A program made the position numbers and the translations under genes. DNA of 7,290 nt from JBEKCP01 sp050014815 (GTDB lineage Bacteria > Planctomycetota > Planctomycetia > Pirellulales > Thermoguttaceae). The notes below the pieces were generated by a model. It did not search any database. It saw only the letters and a program-made list of their open reading frames with translations, and was not told where the DNA came from. The DNA is taken from the NCBI GenBank assembly GCA_050014815.1, contig JBEKCP010000312.1, positions 1 through 7,290 on the forward strand, read 5' to 3'. Shown here in pieces: positions 5,300 through 7,290 of the stretch (the stretch's first letter is position 1; each line of letters begins with the position of its first letter).

Positions 5300-6364
5300 G
5301 ACGAGGTGGCCGCGTCCGACGGCATCGGCCAGCGCGGCGTCTTCGCTGACGGGGATGAAGGCCCCGCTCAGGCCGCCGACGGAGCTGGAGGCGAACAGGC
5401 CACCCTTCTTCACGGCGTCGTTGAGCATGGCCACGGCGGCCGTCGAGCCCGGGGCGCCGATCGCGGCGATGCCGAGCATCTTGAGGATCTCGCCGACGCT
5501 GTCGCCCACCGTCGGGGTGGGGGCCAGCGACAGGTCCACGATGCCGAAGGCGACGCCCATCTCCGCCGCCACCTCGCGGCCGATGAGCTCGCCGACCCGC
5601 GTGACGCGGAAGCTGGTGATCTTGATTTCCTCGGCCAGGTCGCCCAGCGTGAGCCGCCCGCCCACGGCCAGGCGGCGCCGCAAGGCGCTGGAGACGACCC
5701 CCGGCCCGGAGACGCCGATATTGACCACCGCCTCCGGCTCGCCGGCGCCGAGGTAGGCCCCGGCCATGAACGGGTTGTCCTCGGGGATGTTGGCGAAGAC
5801 GACGAGCTTTGCGCAGCCGAAGCCGCGGTTGGCGGCGGTTGCGGCGGCGATCGCCGGCAGGATGTGGCCCATCCGGTGGACGGCGTCCATGTTGATGCCC
5901 GCCTTCCGCGAGGCCACGTTGACCGACGCGCAGACCCGGGTCGTCTGCGAGAGCACGTCCGGCAGGGCCTCCATGACGACCGCGTCGCCGGGAGCGATTC
6001 CCTTGTGTACCAACGCGGTGAATCCGCCGACGAAATCGACGCGGCAGTCGCACGCCGCGGCGTCGAGCGTCTTGGCCACCTGCACCGCCGCCGCGTGCCC
6101 GTGGCCCGCCAGGAGCGTCGCGGCGGGCGAGATCGCCAGCCGCTTGTTGATCACCGGGATGCCGTACTTCGCCCCCACCCGGTCGCAGACCTCGACCAGC
6201 CGGCTTGCCCGCGAAACAATCTTCTGCCGCAGCTTCTTGCACAGGTGATCGACGTTCGAGGCCGCGCAGTCGTCCAGGCCCAGTCCCAGCGTCACGCTGC
6301 GGACGTCCAGGTGCTCGGCGTGGAGCATGTGGATCGTCGAGAGGATTTCATCGGTGCGGAGCAT
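4991..6364 (-). CDS. PFL/DUF711 family protein (UPF0210)
   Basis: 457 residues, soluble, full length for the family. Conserved blocks are in order: EILSTIHMLHAEHLDVRSVTLGLGLDDC (6-33), GIPVINKRLAISP (68-80), DFVGGFTALVHKG (110-122), RVCASVNVASRKAGINMD (143-160), LVVFANIPEDNPFMAGAYLG (187-206) and VNIGVSGPGVV (214-224). A C-terminal half rich in conserved glycines follows. The family has known structures, and its label recalls pyruvate formate-lyase resemblance, but I know of no firmly assigned reaction. In many bacteria it sits beside an ACT-domain protein (UPF0237), as here, where the ACT gene lies 156 bp upstream on the same strand. The ATG at 6364 matches the family start. Its upstream sequence has no ribosome-binding site, only a pyrimidine-rich run and a 7-bp tandem repeat array. 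The 3' end overlaps the convergent M50 reading frame by 309 bp. Confidence 0.9.
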   Translation of the reverse strand: MLRTDEILSTIHMLHAEHLDVRSVTLGLGLDDCAASNVDHLCKKLRQKIVSRASRLVEVCDRVGAKYGIPVINKRLAISPAATLLAGHGHAAAVQVAKTLDAAACDCRVDFVGGFTALVHKGIAPGDAVVMEALPDVLSQTTRVCASVNVASRKAGINMDAVHRMGHILPAIAAATAANRGFGCAKLVVFANIPEDNPFMAGAYLGAGEPEAVVNIGVSGPGVVSSALRRRLAVGGRLTLGDLAEEIKITSFRVTRVGELIGREVAAEMGVAFGIVDLSLAPTPTVGDSVGEILKMLGIAAIGAPGSTAAVAMLNDAVKKGGLFASSSVGGLSGAFIPVSEDAALADAVGRGHLVLEKLEAMTSVCSVGLDMIAIPGDTPPETIAAIIADEMAIGVVNDKTTAVRLIPVPGAKAGDVVDFGGLFGATPVIEIRNSGASETFVHFGGRIPAPIQSLRN

Positions 6365-6372
6365 GGGGGGAG

Positions 6373-6477
6373 GGGATTAGGGATTAGGGATTAGGGATTA
6401 GGGATTAGGGATTAGGGATTAGGGATTAGGGATTAGGGATTAGGGATTAGGGATTAGGGATTAGGGATTAGGGATTA
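6373..6477. repeat. 15 exact tandem copies of GGGATTA (7-bp unit)
   Basis: 105 bp of perfect GGGATTA units, with no interruption. The array ends 8 nt before the PFL start codon, so any transcript of that gene would carry TAATCCC repeats as its 5' leader. Exact copies mean recent expansion or active slippage. There are no unique spacers, which excludes CRISPR. Confidence 0.97.
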
Positions 6478-6486
6478 GAGACAAAG

Positions 6487-6507
6487 CCCCCCGACTGCGT
6501 CGGGGGG
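6487..6507 (-). terminator. Rho-independent-like terminator after the ACT gene
   Basis: A 9-bp GC-rich perfect stem, CCCCCCGAC with GTCGGGGGG, with a 3-nt loop, lies 13 nt past the ACT stop codon. On the minus strand the stem is followed by CTTTGTCTC, a poor U-tract. It may terminate or attenuate transcription from the ACT gene into the PFL gene. Confidence 0.55.
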
Positions 6508-6520
6508 GTGCGTTACCGCG

Positions 6521-7117
6521 TTACGGTTTCTTGGCTTCCTCCGCCTCGGCGTGCCCGAGCCGCAGTTGGTTGGTCGCCACAAAAATATTCTCGTGTTGCA
6601 GTTTGACCGTGAACCCGAGTTCCTGGCCCATCTGCTCCAGGTCGGCCTGCATCAGGCGGACGTCCCACCGCGTGGGCACCTCGACCTGGCCGATCAGGAC
6701 GAACTCGTTGCCCCTCCGGTCGCCGTAAAGATCGACGATATTGATGTCCTTGCCCGCAAGGTACTGGCTGAAGCGCCGGACGATGCCCGGCTGGTCCTCG
6801 CCGAACGCGCTGACGACGAACCGCTCCGTGGCGGTCTTGGACCCGGGCGCAGCCGGCGGCAAGGCCGGGCGCACGAGCACCTGGTACGGCGAGCCGGAGG
6901 ACTCCGCCCCGCGGACCCGATCGCCCAACTGCTCCGGGTCGATCGGCTCGGGCACGCTCACGATCATGATCAGAGTGAAGTACCCGCCCAGCACCGTCTG
7001 GCTGCAAGAATCGATGTTGCCGCCGAGCGACTCCACGGCGTTGCTCACGGCCGCGACGATGCCGGGATGGTCGTCGGACATGACATTCAGTACGTAGACG
7101 TGCGGGAATCGCGTCAT
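6521..7117 (-). CDS. Double ACT-domain regulatory protein (GcvR-like / UPF0237-related)
   Basis: 198 residues, soluble, from the ATG at 7117. Two ACT domains are in tandem. The first spans about residues 6-82 with the ligand-loop signature DDHPGIVAAVSNAVESLGGNI. The second spans about 98-178 with EDQPGIVRRFSQYLAGKDINI. They are joined by a short Pro/Ala linker (RPALPPAAPGS), and a charged tail ends EAEEAKKP. There is no DNA-binding or catalytic domain. ACT domains usually bind amino acids, and the GcvR-type layout suggests a sensor acting through a partner. The PFL/DUF711 gene downstream is the obvious candidate, since single-ACT UPF0237 proteins accompany it in other bacteria. An in-frame ATG at 7261 is rejected: the extra 48 residues (with EKGDSPRL and MGTVPFF) are a translation of a palindromic repeat, and the ACT domain starts right after Met at 7117. 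Confidence 0.85.
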   Translation of the reverse strand: MTRFPHVYVLNVMSDDHPGIVAAVSNAVESLGGNIDSCSQTVLGGYFTLIMIVSVPEPIDPEQLGDRVRGAESSGSPYQVLVRPALPPAAPGSKTATERFVVSAFGEDQPGIVRRFSQYLAGKDINIVDLYGDRRGNEFVLIGQVEVPTRWDVRLMQADLEQMGQELGFTVKLQHENIFVATNQLRLGHAEAEEAKKP

Positions 7118-7124
7118 GAGCTGG

Positions 7125-7215
7125 AAAAAGGGGACAGTCCCCATTTGTGCGAAGCCGGGCACCGACGGAACGTTGGTCGCGGGCCGTTCCGGCAAACGGG
7201 GACTGTCCCCTTTTT
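7125..7215. repeat. REP/BIME-like palindromic element with GGGGAC(A/T)GTCCCC arms
   Basis: Two 22-bp arms (7125-7146 and 7194-7215) are inverted copies with one mismatch, bounded by A5 and T5. Each arm is itself a palindrome (GGGGACAGTCCCC / GGGGACTGTCCCC). The 47-bp interior holds a second inverted pair, CGGAACG (7166-7172) and CGTTCCG (7185-7191). I recall similar AAAAGGGGACAGTCCCC text as dispersed repeats in Planctomycetota and similar genomes; that is memory, not a search. It lies in the predicted leader of the ACT gene, 7 nt before the ATG, and leaves no room for a normal ribosome-binding site. Confidence 0.85.
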
Positions 7216-7237
7216 CGTACCGGTTGGCTGAACCGGC

Positions 7238-7243
7238 ATCATA
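7238..7243 (-). promoter_or_regulatory. Candidate extended -10 of the ACT-PFL region
   Basis: The minus strand reads TGCTATGAT, an extended -10. No good -35 is seen; TTCCCG lies 17 bp upstream. Transcription would start near 7231 and give a leader of about 114 nt containing the REP-like hairpin. Nothing else is recognisable between here and the window end at 7290. Confidence 0.4.
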
Positions 7244-7290
7244 GCATGGCCGGCGCGGCACGGGAAGACAACGACGCCGGTCGTCACGAG

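Noticed and set aside
5306..6394. Long plus-strand open frames opposite the PFL gene
   Set aside because: The minus-strand frame carries all PFL/DUF711 conserved blocks; the plus-strand frames are low-complexity shadows.
6373..6477. CRISPR array or chromosome-end telomere
   Set aside because: The 7-bp units have no spacers. The array is internal, between two genes of one strand, so telomere resemblance is only in sequence.

Overview
The window is high-GC bacterial DNA, densely coding, with genes on both strands. Gene content (FtsH, an AzgA-type purine permease, an M50 protease, a PFL/DUF711 protein paired with an ACT-domain protein) is broadly bacterial. Three features suggest Planctomycetota or a related environmental lineage: a GGGGACAGTCCCC-type palindromic repeat, AT-rich 7-mer intergenic repeats, and a scarcity of Shine-Dalgarno sites. 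That assignment is an inference and has not been tested by any search.

Layout. Positions 1-423 (minus) hold the first 141 codons of an FtsH-type membrane protease, cut by the window edge. Upstream of it, on the same strand, lies a 394-residue protein that looks like a class I (Schiff-base) TIM-barrel aldolase (487-1671). Positions 1743-2202 (plus) hold a HigB/HigA-type toxin-antitoxin cassette. It has a perfect sigma70-type promoter with a palindromic operator, a toxin gene reduced to 36 codons by an apparent internal deletion, and an intact XRE antitoxin. The cassette sits between two 73-bp direct repeats, each carrying the 5' end and promoter region of the aldolase gene. It therefore seems to have inserted at that gene's start and left a rebuilt start behind. 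Positions 2300-2420 hold a dyad and A-rich 7-mer repeats that run into the end of a purine permease gene (2404-3909, minus). A short divergent promoter region (3910-3997) separates the permease from an M50 site-2-protease-like gene (3998-5299, plus). That reading frame continues about 300 nt antisense into the convergent PFL/DUF711 gene (4991-6364, minus). A tandem array of 15 exact GGGATTA units abuts the PFL start codon. Upstream of it are a hairpin terminator and a double-ACT-domain gene (6521-7117, minus), whose leader contains a 91-bp palindromic REP-like element.

Functional connections. The ACT plus PFL pair is a recurrent bacterial neighbourhood, probably involved in amino-acid-responsive sensing, although the PFL protein has no firmly established reaction. 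FtsH and the M50 protein are both membrane proteases but are not in one operon here. Several genes (ftsH, aldolase, permease, toxin remnant, M50) have a -10-like hexamer only 5-13 nt before the ATG and no visible ribosome-binding site. This suggests leaderless or nearly leaderless transcripts. The antitoxin is the one gene with a clear ribosome-binding site.

The observations most worth following are the disarmed toxin with preserved control region and antitoxin, the flanking repeats that rebuild a host gene start, and the 7-bp repeat array directly abutting the PFL start codon.
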